A stretch of 64,000 nucleotides of DNA from Bin55 sp963664665 (GCA_963664665.2 CAXXMH010000007.1:62001-126000), one strand, 5' to 3'; counted from the stretch's first letter, positions 45,630 to 56,377 are shown. Numbers and translations: made by a program. The notes: generated by a model not told the origin, from the sequence alone.

Positions 45630-46619
45630 ATGAGCAATGCGCTCGACGAAGGTAGACGCATGTTGGCGTCGTATGAACGTGCAATGCACGATACAAAGAC
45701 GCTGCTTGACGATTCCTTCACTGCGGCGGTTGAACTAATCGCGGAACTCAAATCGATCCTAGTCGTTACGGGGATCGGCAAAAGCGGATTGATCGGACAG
45801 AAAGCTGCGGCGACCCTCAACAGTACCGGGACGCGTTCAGTGTTCGTACATCCCGTCGAAGCCTTACATGGGGATCTTGGAATCGTGAACGAAGGAACCG
45901 CAATGCTCGCGATCTCGAAGAGTGGCGGCAACGAAGAGACGTTAGAGTTCGTAAGACAGTTCAAAAACGTCACGAACGGATCCGTCATCAGCTTATCCGA
46001 AGCGAACTCGAAGCTCGCTGCACTGTCTGATATCGCATTAGCGATTCCAAAAATCCCCGAAATTGACGAATGGGATCTTGCTCCCACGATTAGCAGTGGC
46101 ACGAGCTTGGCAATTTGCGATGTACTCGCGATCTGTGTTCAACAGGCGAAAGGATTCACGATCGATGACTTCGCTCAATTCCACCCAAGCGGGACGCTAG
46201 GTCGTAGATTGCTCTTAAGTGTCAGTGACTTGATGGTCGATGGTGACGACTTACCGAAAATCGCGGCGGATGCGTCATTGAATGAAGTGATTTATGAGAT
46301 GTCTTCTAAAGGGTTGGGAATTGCTCTATTGACAGAGTCGGACGATAGGTTTTTTGGAATGTTGACAGATGGGGACATTCGAAGGCTTGCGGAACGTCAC
46401 AAACTTGACCTTGAAGTGAGTGGTCGCGACTGCTACGGAATGAGTCGGAGAGATACAGGGCTCCCTGATGTCAGCCACGGAGCCATCGACGCCGAAGCTC
46501 GCGCATACGACTGTTTGGCGCGTATGCGTGATTCACAGATTACCTCTCTTGTTGTGCTTAGCGACGAGCGTCCGATTGGTCTTATTCGCATGCAAGATTT
46601 GGTGGCGGCAGGACTCTAG
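45630..46619 (+). CDS. kdsD: Arabinose-5-phosphate isomerase (KpsF/GutQ/KdsD family)
   Basis: 329 aa, normal length. The SIS domain holds TGIGKSGLIGQKAAATLNSTG, ISKSGGNEETLEFV and QFHPSGTLGRRLL, with the His of FHPSG catalytic. Two CBS domains follow (about 205-329). It converts ribulose-5-phosphate to arabinose-5-phosphate, the first step to KDO for lipopolysaccharide. Other kds genes are not adjacent, so GutQ- or KpsF-like use is possible. It is packed between the amidohydrolase and a small exported protein. Confidence 0.92.
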   Translation: MSNALDEGRRMLASYERAMHDTKTLLDDSFTAAVELIAELKSILVVTGIGKSGLIGQKAAATLNSTGTRSVFVHPVEALHGDLGIVNEGTAMLAISKSGGNEETLEFVRQFKNVTNGSVISLSEANSKLAALSDIALAIPKIPEIDEWDLAPTISSGTSLAICDVLAICVQQAKGFTIDDFAQFHPSGTLGRRLLLSVSDLMVDGDDLPKIAADASLNEVIYEMSSKGLGIALLTESDDRFFGMLTDGDIRRLAERHKLDLEVSGRDCYGMSRRDTGLPDVSHGAIDAEARAYDCLARMRDSQITSLVVLSDERPIGLIRMQDLVAAGL

Positions 46620-46621
46620 TC

Positions 46622-47227
46622 ATGATTGAAAAACGGCTTTCGCCATACACCGCGTTACCAACTCAGCTTGTCTTGAGTGGTCTATGCGTTCTCTTGCTTT
46701 GTTTCCTCGTGACGCCAATCGGTGCTGCTGAAAAGACAAGCCTCATTGGTGACTGGACACTCAATCGAGAACTAACGGAAGAACGTCGGCCGAAGTTACC
46801 CAAAGCGAAATCGTCCCGTAGCGGGTTCGGTACGAACGTAGCCGTGGGTGCCGGCGGCGTGCTCATGCCGGTACCGACTCGAAACACAGGTCCGAATCCG
46901 GGCGGTGCGACCGCGAATCTTCCCAGCATACTAGCGTGTCAGGAGCTGTCCCTCACGAAGAATGGCTCGGATGTCGCAGTAACCTGCCCTCAGATGCTTG
47001 AACCACGTAAATTTGTGATTGGCAAGCTCCACGGACGTACCGTCAGGTGGTCAAATCGTAGCCTTTCCGAGAAATACTCGTCCACGTCGCGTCGTGTAAC
47101 CCATGCGTTTAAGTTGGAGCGATCCGGCGTGATGGAAGTAAAGATCACCGTCAAACCCAAGGGATCTAAACGACTCACATACATCATGGTGTTCGATCGC
47201 GCACGAGTAGAAGCACTGAGCACTTAG
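46622..47227 (+). CDS. Small exported protein of unknown function
   Basis: 201 aa. A signal or anchor segment (LVLSGLCVLLLCFLVTPIGAA) is followed by LIGDWTLNRELTEE, a basic low-complexity stretch (RRPKLPKAKSSRSGFG) and a Gly-rich part. The C-terminal 100 residues look like alternating beta strands with two Cys (ACQEL, TCPQM). The start is 2 nt after the kdsD stop, so it is in the same transcript. I do not recognise a family; the opening GDWTLN text recalls lipocalin-like proteins, which is only a hint. Confidence 0.75.
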   Translation: MIEKRLSPYTALPTQLVLSGLCVLLLCFLVTPIGAAEKTSLIGDWTLNRELTEERRPKLPKAKSSRSGFGTNVAVGAGGVLMPVPTRNTGPNPGGATANLPSILACQELSLTKNGSDVAVTCPQMLEPRKFVIGKLHGRTVRWSNRSLSEKYSSTSRRVTHAFKLERSGVMEVKITVKPKGSKRLTYIMVFDRARVEALST

Positions 47228-47249
47228 TTATTACACGGAGTTTCTTGCT

Positions 47250-48230
47250 ATGCCTAATTCGTTTAACTTCCCACGCGACTGGACTGCGCCTCAACGCTAT
47301 CCTGATCCTGCTGTCGAGGTCGTCGACGCAAGTTTTCGGCAATACATACTAGGTAGTTCGTCGCTCGAACGACTGTATACCGGCGCCCGCTGGGCTGAAG
47401 GACCCGTCTGGTTTGGCGATGGCCATTACTTCCTGTGCAGTGATATTCCGAATGACCGGATCTTGCGTTGGGATGAAATCACCGGCGAAACAACCGTTTT
47501 TCGGCAACCCGCAAACAATTCAAACGGGCACACGCGAGACCGTCAGGGACGTTTGGTCTCTTGTGAACACGGTGCACGCCGTGTCACTCGCACCGAACAC
47601 GACGGTACGATTACGGTGCTCATGGACTCTTTTGACGGTAAGCGTCTAAACGCACCGAATGACATAGTGGTCCACCCCGACGGAGGTATTTGGTTCACTG
47701 ACCCCGGATACGGAATCATCTGGAACTATGAAGGTCACAAAGCACCGTTCGAATTGCCGACGCGCACCTATCGAATCGATCCTGAAGATTTATCCGCGAC
47801 CGTCGTGGACGAAGAGCTTGAGAAACCTAACGGATTGTGCTTTTCGCCGGACTACCAAACGCTCTATATCGTCGACACGGGCGCGTCGCATAAGCCCGGA
47901 CACCCGAGAGACATCCACCAATACGACGTGAGTGCTGACGGAACGTCAATAAGTAACCACCGCGTCTTTTGCAATATGGGGCAAACTTCCACCGACGGCA
48001 TCCGATGCGACACCGACGGGAACGTTTGGGCAAGTGCGGGTTGGGGTGACCCAAATGAAGACGGCGTGCACGTCTTTAATCCAGATGGAGATGTGATCGG
48101 AAAGATCCATATCCCTGAGGGATCTGCCAATCTTTGTTTCGGTGGTACAAAACGAAATCGCCTATTTATCTGTGGTTCACACTCAATCTACTCGCTATAT
48201 GTCGAAGCACAAGGCGTCCCGTACGTATAA
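47250..48230 (+). CDS. SMP-30/gluconolactonase family protein
   Basis: 326 aa. The six-bladed propeller blocks are ARWAEGPVWFGDGHYFLCSDIPNDRILRWDE (metal Glu in AEGPVW), SCEHGARRVTRTE, LNAPNDIVVHPDGGIWFTDPGYGI and GLCFSPDYQTLYIVDT. Such calcium or zinc enzymes open sugar lactones. No signal peptide. ATG 47250 has GGAG upstream, 22 nt after the preceding gene. Confidence 0.92.
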   Translation: MPNSFNFPRDWTAPQRYPDPAVEVVDASFRQYILGSSSLERLYTGARWAEGPVWFGDGHYFLCSDIPNDRILRWDEITGETTVFRQPANNSNGHTRDRQGRLVSCEHGARRVTRTEHDGTITVLMDSFDGKRLNAPNDIVVHPDGGIWFTDPGYGIIWNYEGHKAPFELPTRTYRIDPEDLSATVVDEELEKPNGLCFSPDYQTLYIVDTGASHKPGHPRDIHQYDVSADGTSISNHRVFCNMGQTSTDGIRCDTDGNVWASAGWGDPNEDGVHVFNPDGDVIGKIHIPEGSANLCFGGTKRNRLFICGSHSIYSLYVEAQGVPYV

Positions 48231-48371
48231 GGCTAACGATCGTCCCACTAACAACACCTGCCAAGGCTTCGCAATCAAATCGTGTCGACGGCCGCCGCGC
48301 GACATAGCGCTCTCGATTCGACACGGCTCAGCGCTTGAAGCGAGGTACTCTGTCTCGTATGGAATAAACCT

Positions 48372-48401
48372 GGAGGCGCGATTTAATCGTATCGCGCCTC
48401 C
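48372..48401. terminator. Hairpin between lactonase and receptor genes
   Basis: An 11-bp perfect stem, GGAGGCGCGAT (48372-48382) with ATCGCGCCTCC (48391-48401), lies between two converging genes. No clear T-run follows on either strand, so the terminator call rests on position and stem strength. Confidence 0.5.
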
Positions 48402-48416
48402 AGAAAGCGTTGAGAA

Positions 48417-51003
48417 CTAGATGTTTGGACGCCAGCGCACTTCCAAACCGAACTGTCGCGGCAACGTCAATGTGCCGGACGACGGTGCGCCAGAATTCGT
48501 GGATTGCAGCAGAAACTCGATTAAGCCAATCTCGTCAAATACGTTCTGCACGAAGAGAGTTGCGCTGAGACGCTCGTCAGCAGAGGTCCACGTGCCGCGA
48601 ACATCGAAGCGAGAATATGAGGGAAGCGTCGAGATTTCGAGATTACTCAAATCAGATGCGCGATCGTCCACCCAGCTGTAAGTTCCCAGGAGTTGCATGT
48701 TGCCGCCGCGATTCAACGTCTGCTCGTAGATCGCAGTCACTGCGAACTTGTGGTTTGGCTGCATAGGCAGTTGATTGCCTTCCATGTTTGAAGGCAATAT
48801 GTACTCGCTCATGACGATCTCGCCGGTATCAAAATCGAGATGCTCATGAGTCCCGGTTCGTGGATTCGGATGCGCTCGCACCACCTCAAAGTGCTCACCA
48901 ATTTTCGAGTCAAGGTATGCATAGAAGCCGCTCAATCGCCATTTCTCAGACAATGCGTAGATAAAGTCGACTTCAGCGCCCCAGATTTTCGTATCCTCGA
49001 TATTGTCGGTAAATTCGACGATCGGCGTGTCGCTGAACGGACTAGGAACAAGCGACGTGTCTTCAATCAGCCCGGTGATTTGATAGTCGTTGAAATCATT
49101 GAAGAACGCGCCTGACGAGAGCTGGAGTCGGCCGTCCATGAACAAGCCCTTCATGCCAACTTCGTAATTCACCAAAGTTTCTTCTTTGATGAAGGCAGGC
49201 GCTGCGGCGGATTGGCTATTGAATCCGCCCGCACGATACCCCGTCGAGACGCGACCGTAAATCAGCCGATTCTCCACAGGCGTGTGCTCAAGACTGATAT
49301 GGCCAATAGGTTGATCCCAGGTCCTCGTATTGGGATCAGAGTCGTCAAAAATGATTTCTATCGGGACTCGATTGCCGCCGGCGAATCCGAAATCGCCGAT
49401 AAAAGTGCCGCCCTGAAAACCTTGATTCTTGACGTCTTCGGTGAAGCGCAGACCGCCAGACACCTGCCATTGATCGTCTAGTTCGTACTCGGCGTTAACG
49501 AACAGCGCTTGGGTTTCGGAGCTTGCTGTCGTACCGAATAGCAACGTCTGCGTATGGTCGTTGCCTTCGGGACACTGCCAGTAATTGCCTCGCCCGCCTG
49601 CGTCGATCTGTTCCTGCGTTGTTAAACCAAACGGAATCAGAATCGTGTCGACGATTGCTTGACAATTAGCATAGCCTGCGGCTTGCGCTGCCTCGTCCGC
49701 AGTCTCAAAACGCCAGACATTCGTGTATCTAAACACGGGAACATACCATTCCGTCGTGTTTTTCGTACTGATACGCACCGACGATGTAGTTGAATTTGCC
49801 GTCGAAATTCGATAGCAGCTGCACTTCATTCGAGCTTTCGGTGTAGTCGTACCACACATTGATGGCGGCATCGTCGAACTCAACGGGCGCATCAGACGCC
49901 GAGAGAGGATCGGCTGCACTTCCTACGCGATTGGTCATGTCGCGATCGCGATATACCGTTGAGAAATTGTTGGTATCGCCGAAGTTGTAGCGCAGTGTAT
50001 ATTGATCGGAAAGTTCGTAACTGAACGAAATCGTGCCTTGTTCGGCCGAACCACCGCTCTCCCCGGACCGGTTCAAATTTACTTCGTTCTTAAGGTCACC
50101 ACAGAGGAAAGCCGGTCGGCCTGGCGGGCAGTTATCGGGTACCGACGGTATGTCGCCGCGCCACTGATAGAAATAAAAGTCGCTGTCCGGATCATTTCGA
50201 TCAATTTCAGACAGCAGAATCTGAGTTCTTGGCGAACCGTCGTCGTTCAACTTCGAATACCGGAAGTTCAAGTCGATTCGGTCCGTCTTGAAGCGCAGTT
50301 GTGGCGCGATGTATTTCTGATCGGGCGCGTCGTAGTCGCCACCAAGACCGATGTTTTTCTGTGCGCCGTCCCCTTCGTAGTAGCTGCCGTTGATACGGAA
50401 ACTGACGTTTTCCGTGATTGGTCCGCCAAAAGCTACGCCGTATCGTTGCGTGAATTGGTCCGTCAACTCCGAGTGCAGCAATAAATCCCACTCGTCGGTC
50501 GGTTTCTTGAAGAAGTAACTGATCGAACCTGCGATTGAGTTGCGGCCATTGAGCGTTCCTTGAGGACCGCGCGCGACTTCAACACGTTCCAAGTCGAACA
50601 TATTTGGCGCAACGCCATATGTGCCTAAGGTGTATGCGCCATCGACATAAGTGGCGACAGCCAAGTCTGCATGACTCTCGCCAGCGAGGCGGGTGCCGAT
50701 ACCTCGGATCGTGGTGCCTTGCCCAGTTTGTTGACCATTGTCTTGAAACTGCAAGCCTGGCACCAACTGTTCCAAGTCATCCTGGTTTGTCATGCCAAAT
50801 TCTTCAATCATCTGGTCATTGAAAGCAGACATCGTCACGGGGACTTCGAGGACGTTTTCTTCGCGTTTTTCAGCGGTCACGACGATTTCCTCGATGTATT
50901 TGCCGTCCTCTTCCGTCGCCTCGTCGTCGGTTTGTGCGTGAGTCCCCGACGACAGCAGGGCTAGCGCTAGACCGACCGATAGCGCGATTGAAAACTTGGA
51001 CAT
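48417..51003 (-). pseudogene. TonB-dependent receptor, split by a one-base frameshift
   Basis: The N-terminal frame (49729-51003) has a signal peptide (to THAQ), the plug domain (IEEIVVTAEKREENVLEVPV, RVEVARGPQGTLNGRNSIAG) and the first barrel strands. The C-terminal frame (48417-49919) carries the rest of the barrel to the terminal LPRQFGLEVRWRPNI, the outer-membrane end. The two frames meet at an A5 run on the coding strand (T5 at 49759-49763). Taking out one A joins ...YQYE and NTTEWYVPVF... in frame, and 2587 nt minus 1 is exactly 862 codons (861 aa). It is either a decaying receptor gene or a homopolymer sequencing error. Ligand unknown. Confidence 0.85.
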
Positions 51004-51201
51004 TCGGGATTCCCCTAATTGAGTTGATTCGGCAAAACTTGCGAATCTGTTACCGATTGTAACAAGCGTGTTTTCGGGTCATTGCACGCTTTGTTGAGAG
51101 AGTCAAACGGACGTCATTAATACTTACGTCAGGTCGCTGCCGAATCAAGACACCACTTCTCGCGCGGCGCCTGTTGCAGCTTTTTTCCGTTCATGGTTCG
51201 A

Positions 51202-51828
51202 TCATTGACCGAAGCCGCTCGACTCTGCGAGGAACGCCGTCTCTTGCTTCGTTGATGGGCGCCCAAGCGCTTCATTGCGATGCGGAAACCGCGAGAATCG
51301 TTTCACAATCTCGCAATGACCATCAAACCATTCAACGCTGCTTTCCAATAGTTTGCGCCAATCTGAGTGACCTTCATTAATCAGGTCCTGAAGTCTGTTA
51401 CAACCATACATCTGATCTGCAAGCTCTTCGCCGTGATGAAACGGATGTAACAGAAATATGCGAGCCGGCACCGACATTTCGCGATCCAACCCAAGATTCA
51501 ACGCACGTTTCGCAATTGCACGAGCCATCGGGTCCTGTGCAAATGCTTGCGCGGTTCCGCGATATAGATTCCGCGAGAATTGATCGAGCATGATTACTAA
51601 CGCCACAGCGCCGTCAGCTGTGTCGGCCCAGTGTAAGAGGGTCTCGTTCGCAGCCCGTTCGTAGAGCCCGTAGAAATCCTCGCGAATCTGGCGATCAATC
51701 TCGTCGCCACCCGTGTACCAGACTTTCTGACGGCTCTCGATTGAATCTGGATTGTTCTGGTCCTCTCCAAACCAAAACGTCAATACTCTCGATTGTTCCT
51801 CAACGTCGCTTTGAGATGTCACATTCAC
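51202..51828 (-). CDS. DUF924 family protein
   Basis: 208 aa. DUF924 marks are LTFWFGEDQNNPDSIESRQKVWY, GAVALVIMLDQFSRNLYRGTAQAF (key part LDQFSRNLYRGT) and FLLHPFHHGEELADQM. It is an all-alpha cytosolic protein of unknown role that is widespread in proteobacteria. It stands alone, divergent from the amidohydrolase to the right and 198 nt upstream-facing from the receptor start. Confidence 0.9.
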   Translation of the reverse strand: MNVTSQSDVEEQSRVLTFWFGEDQNNPDSIESRQKVWYTGGDEIDRQIREDFYGLYERAANETLLHWADTADGAVALVIMLDQFSRNLYRGTAQAFAQDPMARAIAKRALNLGLDREMSVPARIFLLHPFHHGEELADQMYGCNRLQDLINEGHSDWRKLLESSVEWFDGHCEIVKRFSRFPHRNEALGRPSTKQETAFLAESSGFGQ

Positions 51829-51900
51829 TCCTATACGCTTACATCAAATATATCTGTCGCATCAATCTGCGGAAGTACCATTTATCGCTAACTAAATCTA

Positions 51901-53157
51901 ATGCAGCTCTATATGCGTCCTGAAACTCAGCAAGTCGACGAAAACAACGCATGGCGCCTTGAAACCCCCGGTATCGAAAACTGGACACGCACGGCTCGTC
52001 CTGATGATCCAAATAAGTACTTCATGGTTTCACTTGATGGTCACGTGCAGGAGCCGGCTGATCTTTGGCAAAAACGCATGGACAAGAAGCTTCAGCATCG
52101 GTTACCCGGTGTTAGTACGGATCAGAAGGGTAATAAGTTCCAGAAAACCGAAGGCTTCCGCCCTGTACGCATCCGCAACATTAAATTCGAAGGAGAGGAC
52201 GCACTCCGGAATGGCGCGGGAGTTACGCCCGAAGAACGCGTTACAGATCTCGCCGCTGATGGCGTTGATGCTGAAGTGCTCTTCCCAAATAAGGGATTAG
52301 TGATCTGGGCAACATCCGATCCAATATTCAGTCAAGCGATGTGCCGTGTCTGGAATGACTGGGCATGGGAGGTGTTTTCGGATTACAACGATCGACTTTC
52401 GCCGATGGCATGCATTTCAACGGCCGATATGCCTGGCGCGATAGCCGAAATACAACGGGTCGCAGAACTTGGTTTCCGCGGACTCGCACTTCCCTGTAAA
52501 CCGATATGGGGACCGGGCGATCACGAGCACCTGAACTACAACCTTCCCGAATTCGATCCACTATGGGAGGCGATTGAAGCAGCGGATATCCCCATGACAT
52601 TTCATGTTTCAACAGGACGGGATCCACGCACTTCGCGAGGTCACGGCGGCGCTGTCATCAACTATGCGGTCCATTCGTTGGCACCCACAATGGAACCGAT
52701 CGCAAACATGTGTGCTTCCGGCGTACTGGAGCGTTATCCCAATCTCCGCTTCGGCAGTGTAGAAGCTGGAATAGGCTGGGTTCCGTGGACCATTTGGGCA
52801 CTTGACGAAGCGTACCGTAAACACCACATGTTCGTGCGTCCTCAACTTCAGAAGATGCCAAGTGACTTCTTTCGCTCGAACGGGTTCGCAACGTTTCAAG
52901 AAGATAAACCGGGCTTAGATTTGGCAGCCGAACATAATCTCGTTGACAATTTTCTTTGGGCGAATGACTACCCACACCACGAAGGAACTTGGCCGCACTC
53001 GGCACAAGCGATTGAGCGCACAATGTCCCAACTGACGGATGCGCAACGTGCGAAAATCCTTGGTTTAAACGCGGCAAGAATCTTTCGTTTTCCAATCCCT
53101 GAACGGTATCACAGCCAAGCGGACGTCAGAGAGTTCCTCGCAGGTCAATCAAGCTAA
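51901..53157 (+). CDS. Amidohydrolase (PF04909), larger form
   Basis: 418 aa, with a longer N-terminal region than the other two. The metal motif is MVSLDGHVQEPADLW (Asp-x-His variant), then IPMTFHVSTGRDPR, LRFGSVEAGIGWVPW and LWANDYPHHEGTWPHS with the Asp ligand. It starts at ATG 51901. The same strand continues with an MFS carrier and acyl-CoA synthetase, which may act on its product, as in uptake and degradation of an aromatic acid. Substrate unknown. Confidence 0.87.
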   Translation: MQLYMRPETQQVDENNAWRLETPGIENWTRTARPDDPNKYFMVSLDGHVQEPADLWQKRMDKKLQHRLPGVSTDQKGNKFQKTEGFRPVRIRNIKFEGEDALRNGAGVTPEERVTDLAADGVDAEVLFPNKGLVIWATSDPIFSQAMCRVWNDWAWEVFSDYNDRLSPMACISTADMPGAIAEIQRVAELGFRGLALPCKPIWGPGDHEHLNYNLPEFDPLWEAIEAADIPMTFHVSTGRDPRTSRGHGGAVINYAVHSLAPTMEPIANMCASGVLERYPNLRFGSVEAGIGWVPWTIWALDEAYRKHHMFVRPQLQKMPSDFFRSNGFATFQEDKPGLDLAAEHNLVDNFLWANDYPHHEGTWPHSAQAIERTMSQLTDAQRAKILGLNAARIFRFPIPERYHSQADVREFLAGQSS

Positions 53158-53283
53158 TTTACACGAATGAGTTCAATCTAACTGTTTGACTTATATAAAT
53201 AATTATCAGATTTAGAGCGATGTGACACTCATGTCAGCGGTGAATCCCTAAAATTCGCCGTTCCGTATTACCGTATCTACTGT

Positions 53284-54687
53284 TTGAGTACCTCTGCCTC
53301 CCGCAAGTCAATCTGGCAGAGAGTTCGGATGCTCAACGCGTTCGAATATCGAGACTTCCGCCTCATCTGGATTTCTAGCATGTCCGCATCGTTCGGCATG
53401 CAGATGCAAATCGTCGCTCGTGGCTGGCTAACCTACGACATCACCGAGTCCGCCCTGGCACTGTCAGGGGTCATGATCGCCTTTATGGCGCCGTCAGTCG
53501 TTATTGGACCATTAGGTGGCGTGATCGCAGACCGGTTCGAGAAAAAGCCTGTAATGGTCGCGTCGCAGACCCTAAATGCCATCGCAACCGGTATTTTCGG
53601 TTGGATCATCTTTGTCGGTCACGTTACCTACGATCATTTCATTATTTTCGGTTTGATTAACGGCACTGTGCTGGCGTTAAGCATGCCTTCACGTAGCACG
53701 ATTGTGCCTGAAATCGTAGGACCCAAGAATCTAACGAACGCCATGATGCTCTCGAGCTCGACGTTCAACACCGCACGAATACTTGGACCTGCCATTGCGG
53801 GTGTCCTGATTGGGTGGTTCGCCGCCGGCGATACAACGTCCGCGACCGGTGTTGGATGGGTCTTTTTCTTCATCACCGCGTTGTATATTGGCTCCGTGGT
53901 CTGGACGGTCATGCTTGATTTCCGAGGCAAGCCGCACCGCGAAAAGAAAATGCCTATAGGCTCGGATATCGCCGAGGCAATCCGATTCGTGTGGCATGAC
54001 AACGTAGTCAAAGGACTGATCTGGATAGGTCTCGTCCCAATGTCGTTCGGGTTTGCACCAACGTTTCTAATGCCAGTCTACAACGCCGAGGTTCTGTCAA
54101 ACCGACCAGAAGACTACGGCTTCTTGTTGACCAGTATGGGAATCGGTGCGTTGAGCGGATCATTGATTTTCGCACAGGCAGGTGACCTACGACGAAAGGG
54201 GCGTACTCTCTTTATTTCCGCATTCATCTGGTCGATCGCGTTGGCAATGTTTGCGCTATGTACGACCATGCTTAGTGCTGCATTCGCCTTATTGTTCGTC
54301 GGTATCGCATACTCCGCGATGGGTTCGTTGAACATGAGTATGCTGCAACTTGCGGTACCGCCTGAACTGCGGGGGCGTGTCATGTCGATTTCTTGGACTG
54401 TCCATGGATTAATGCCTGTCGCAATAATTCCGATTGCATGGTTAGCGGAAGCTTTCTCGATGCGAACTGCGATGTTGGTAAGTGCTTTACTCGTCGGTGG
54501 GAGCACGCTGCTGTTTCGCCTAATGTATCCTGAGGTGGCGAAGGTTCGCAGTGGTCACTCGGACCACATTCTCACCCCACCCAGTGATGCCGACTCGAAA
54601 TTCGACGTTGACAATAAAGCCGATCCAAAAGTCCTATCGAATGGCGACAGTGCCACACTGATGGAGAGGAAGCCCAAGGAGATCTAA
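53284..54687 (+). CDS. Major facilitator superfamily transporter
   Basis: 467 aa, about twelve membrane helices. It opens RMLNAFEYRDFRLIWISSMSASFGMQMQIVARGWLTYDITESALALSG (key part YRDFRLIWI), typical of the MFS_3/EntS-like group, and has the loop DRFEKKPVMVASQ between helices 2 and 3. A soluble acidic tail ends the protein. The start is taken as TTG 53284; ATG 53329 is an alternative. The next gene starts immediately after its TAA. Confidence 0.88.
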   Translation: MSTSASRKSIWQRVRMLNAFEYRDFRLIWISSMSASFGMQMQIVARGWLTYDITESALALSGVMIAFMAPSVVIGPLGGVIADRFEKKPVMVASQTLNAIATGIFGWIIFVGHVTYDHFIIFGLINGTVLALSMPSRSTIVPEIVGPKNLTNAMMLSSSTFNTARILGPAIAGVLIGWFAAGDTTSATGVGWVFFFITALYIGSVVWTVMLDFRGKPHREKKMPIGSDIAEAIRFVWHDNVVKGLIWIGLVPMSFGFAPTFLMPVYNAEVLSNRPEDYGFLLTSMGIGALSGSLIFAQAGDLRRKGRTLFISAFIWSIALAMFALCTTMLSAAFALLFVGIAYSAMGSLNMSMLQLAVPPELRGRVMSISWTVHGLMPVAIIPIAWLAEAFSMRTAMLVSALLVGGSTLLFRLMYPEVAKVRSGHSDHILTPPSDADSKFDVDNKADPKVLSNGDSATLMERKPKEI

Positions 54688-56328
54688 ATGACCCTGAACC
54701 TCGGTGCAATTAACGACGCAGTTGCTAATGCAGTTCCGTTGCGCGAAGCAATCGTGTTTCGCGATCGGAGGATCACGTATTTTGAACTGCAACAACGCAC
54801 GCGTCGACTAGCGAATTACCTGCTTCAGAAAGATATCGGTTTTAATCGATCTCGCGATGAACTGCAACCTTGGGAGTCTGGGCAAGACCACGTCGGCCTC
54901 TACCTATATAACGGCAACGAATATCTCGAAGGCATGCTTGGGGCATTCAAGGCCCGAGCCTCAGCGTTCAATGTCAACTATCGATACGTCGATGAAGAGT
55001 TGATTTACTTACTGAACGACGCTCACGCGAAAGCACTCATATTTCATAGTTCCCTCGCAGATCGCGTCGAAGCGATTCGTCACGAAGTACCTAGCCTATC
55101 TTTGTTTTTGCAAGTTCAAGATTCCGACGATCCACTAATCGAAGGTGCCGTTGACTACGAGAAAGCACTCGCGATATCACCTGCACAAGAACCCGACGTC
55201 GAGCTTTCTGAGGACGATCTATACATCCTCTATACCGGTGGGACTACCGGGATGCCGAAAGGCGTTCTGTGGCGCCAAGAGGATATTCTGATCGCTGCGC
55301 TAGGTGCGCGACGAACGAACGGATCAGTATTAACCAGCATTGACGAATTTGTGAAACGTGCGGTCCCGATGGATCGTCGGTCGTTACCCGCGCCACCGTT
55401 TATGCACGGTGCCGGTCACTGGAACGCGTTGCAGATGCTCAATTCTGGCGGGACGGTAGTAATCCAAAACAACGTACGCAAATTCGATCCGGAAGACGTG
55501 GTCGACATCATCGAACGCGAAAACGTATCGAATCTATTGATCGTTGGTGATGCTTTTGGCCGACCCCTCGCTGACCAGCTGGCTCGTGCGCAACGCGAAT
55601 TACCGACTCTACGCAACATCATCACCGGTGGTGCGATCATGACCGCTAACGTGAAAGAGGAACTGATCTCGCTACTACCCGCCCTCAACATCATTGACTC
55701 AGCGGGATCGTCGGAGACCGGCGGTCAAGCATCTCATGTCAGTAGCGCGAAGAACGGGGTAAGTACTGGTCAGTTCACTTTGAGCGAGCACAATGCGGTG
55801 TTGTCGGAGGATTTGTCGACTGAACTTGAACCAGGTCATGAAGGACTCGGTTGGTGGGCGCGAAGCGGGAACATTCCGCTTGGATACCTTGGCGATGAAG
55901 AAAAAACCAAAAGGACCTTCGCGACCGTCAATGGCACGCGTTATTCGATTCCGGGTGATCGTGTGCGCCTCCTGGCTGATGGCTCACTAGAACTCCACGG
56001 TCGTGACTCAGTCACGATCAATTCAGGTGGAGAAAAAATCTTCGCAGAGGAAGTCGAGCAAGCGATCAAGCATCATCCAAATGTGTTTGATGCGGTCGTT
56101 ACCGCGCGCAAGTCCGAGCGCTGGGGCAACGAAGTTGTAGCCATCGTTCAGATGCGAGATGGGATAGAACCTGATTCGTCAGATATCCTCAAAACGTGTG
56201 AAGAACACATCGCGCGCTACAAATTACCCAAAGATTTTGTCTACGTGAACGAAGTATTTCGAAGCCCAAGCGGCAAAGCGGATTACAAGTGGGCGAAGCA
56301 CTTAGCCGATCCAGAGGCAAGCCCGTAG
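54688..56328 (+). CDS. Acyl-CoA synthetase (AMP-forming)
   Basis: 546 aa. The AMP-binding motif is ILYTGGTTGMPKGVLWRQED, then IDSAGSSETGGQ, GRDSVTINSGGEKI and a C-terminal LPKDFVYVNEVFRSPSGKADYKW with the catalytic Lys of SGKADYKW. The TGGTTG form and the insertion before MHGAGHW match the FadD-like group used for cholesterol- or aromatic-acid catabolism. ATG 54688 abuts the MFS stop; AGGAGA lies upstream inside the MFS gene. It activates a carboxylic acid, possibly the one carried by the transporter. Confidence 0.92.
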   Translation: MTLNLGAINDAVANAVPLREAIVFRDRRITYFELQQRTRRLANYLLQKDIGFNRSRDELQPWESGQDHVGLYLYNGNEYLEGMLGAFKARASAFNVNYRYVDEELIYLLNDAHAKALIFHSSLADRVEAIRHEVPSLSLFLQVQDSDDPLIEGAVDYEKALAISPAQEPDVELSEDDLYILYTGGTTGMPKGVLWRQEDILIAALGARRTNGSVLTSIDEFVKRAVPMDRRSLPAPPFMHGAGHWNALQMLNSGGTVVIQNNVRKFDPEDVVDIIERENVSNLLIVGDAFGRPLADQLARAQRELPTLRNIITGGAIMTANVKEELISLLPALNIIDSAGSSETGGQASHVSSAKNGVSTGQFTLSEHNAVLSEDLSTELEPGHEGLGWWARSGNIPLGYLGDEEKTKRTFATVNGTRYSIPGDRVRLLADGSLELHGRDSVTINSGGEKIFAEEVEQAIKHHPNVFDAVVTARKSERWGNEVVAIVQMRDGIEPDSSDILKTCEEHIARYKLPKDFVYVNEVFRSPSGKADYKWAKHLADPEASP

Positions 56329-56377
56329 GAACGGTCTGCGAGTCGCAGAATGTCACCCTCCTAGGAGAATTGCTTCC

